Source: Rhodospirillales bacterium (GTDB taxonomy: Bacteria > Pseudomonadota > Alphaproteobacteria > Acetobacterales > Acetobacteraceae). From it: a stretch of DNA of 64,000 nucleotides. Under the pieces are notes generated by a model that had not been told where the DNA came from, made no database searches, and worked only from the letters and a program-made list of their open reading frames with translations. The DNA is taken from contig JANXSM010000096.1 of the NCBI GenBank assembly GCA_025352665.1, positions 1-64,000 on the forward strand. The letters are read 5' to 3'. This document shows, one piece after another, positions 63,605 to 64,000 of the stretch (position 1 is its first letter; the number at the start of each line of letters is the position of its first letter). The translations under genes and the position numbers were made by a program.

Positions 63605-64000
63605 GTTTCACCCCTGGCTTCAGCACCAGCCGCGGCCGGTAGAGAATGAGCACGTCGGCTGCAAGAAGAAAGAACAGCAGCAGGCCCTGGATCACGCCGG
63701 TGGCCGCGGGTGGCAGTTGCAGGTCCATCTGCAGCCCCTCGCCGCCCAGATAGATCAACGCCATCAGCAGCGAGGCGAACAGGATTCCAACCGGATTGAG
63801 CCGGCCCAGGAAGGCCACGATGATGGCGGCATAGCCGTAGCCCGGCGAGATGATCGGCTGCAGCTGTCCGACCGGACCCGCGACCTCGCAGATCCCCGCA
63901 AGACCGGCAAGGCCGCCCGACAGCAACAGACTGAACCACACGGTGCCGGCGGCGCTGAACCCCGCATACCGCGCAGCCCCAGGCGCCAGGCCCGCCACAC
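63597..64000 (-). CDS. Nucleoside/purine ABC permease (NupP/YufP-like), cut by the window edge
   Basis: The last 134 or so residues of the partner permease, with LSGGLAGLAGICEVAGPVG and a GYGYAAIIVAFLGRLNPVG segment typical of the family. The 5' part, and probably the ATPase gene, lie beyond 64000. Confidence 0.88.
   Translation of the reverse strand, partial: VAGLAPGAARYAGFSAAGTVWFSLLLSGGLAGLAGICEVAGPVGQLQPIISPGYGYAAIIVAFLGRLNPVGILFASLLMALIYLGGEGLQMDLQLPPAATGVIQGLLLFFLLAADVLILYRPRLVLKPGVKHA

Overview
The window is high-GC bacterial chromosome, most likely from an alphaproteobacterium of the Rhodospirillales, and Acetobacteraceae is the best guess. The grounds are: sdhCDAB; an F1-only atpHAGDC operon; an mdh-sucCD / sucA-sucB-lpd block; the order priA / fsa-DUF484-xerC; a GltX-ComEC pair; an HWE-type histidine kinase; and a small conserved-looking protein beside atpH that resembles proteins I associate with Acetobacteraceae. 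These are family-level readings, not database results. I saw no rRNA, tRNA, CRISPR array, transposase or prophage.

Left part (0.5-13.7 kb). A reverse-strand group (aroQ, a Gfo/Idh/MocA oxidoreductase, a two-domain 3-dehydroshikimate dehydratase, an AroE-like dehydrogenase) reads as a quinate/shikimate catabolic route to protocatechuate. Divergent from it are an IlvD/Edd-type sugar-acid dehydratase and a DapA-family lyase. A decayed fragment of an amino-acid ABC ATPase follows. Next is a tightly overlapping operon: a small c-type cytochrome, an HlyD-type adaptor, a double ABC ATPase and two ABC-2 permeases (YbhGFSR-like exporter).

Middle (13.7-31.3 kb), all on the reverse strand. sdhCDAB runs on, with almost no gaps, into a tyrosine-phosphatase-like gene and a family III CoA-transferase. 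Then come a form II CO-dehydrogenase-like molybdenum hydroxylase (coxSLM), a five-gene translationally coupled cassette (nucleotidyltransferase, glycerophosphodiesterase-like, HAD phosphatase, second degenerate nucleotidyltransferase, cupin) of unknown product, and atpHAGDC.

Right part (31.3-64 kb). A SOUL-family lipoprotein, priA, fsa-DUF484-xerC, a royal-jelly/yellow-family protein, a DUF2786 protein and a transglutaminase-like protease precede the TCA block mdh-sucC-sucD, terminator, sucA-GNAT-sucB-lpd. Then come overlapping pdxA-pdxJ, gltX, comEC, a CheB-CheR-PAS-HWE kinase with its own response regulator, and a purine scavenging set (8-oxoguanine-deaminase-like enzyme, BMP-type binding protein, two permeases) that runs off the right edge.

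The least expected structural signal is a 56-nt dispersed repeat in three ungapped copies. Each abuts the 3' end of a different gene in the same orientation and reading frame, so that the element supplies, or lies on, the stop codon. Other points worth a look are the five-gene cassette, the sdh-phosphatase-CoA-transferase linkage, hairpins between atpD and atpC, and three tandem hairpin repeats upstream of mdh.
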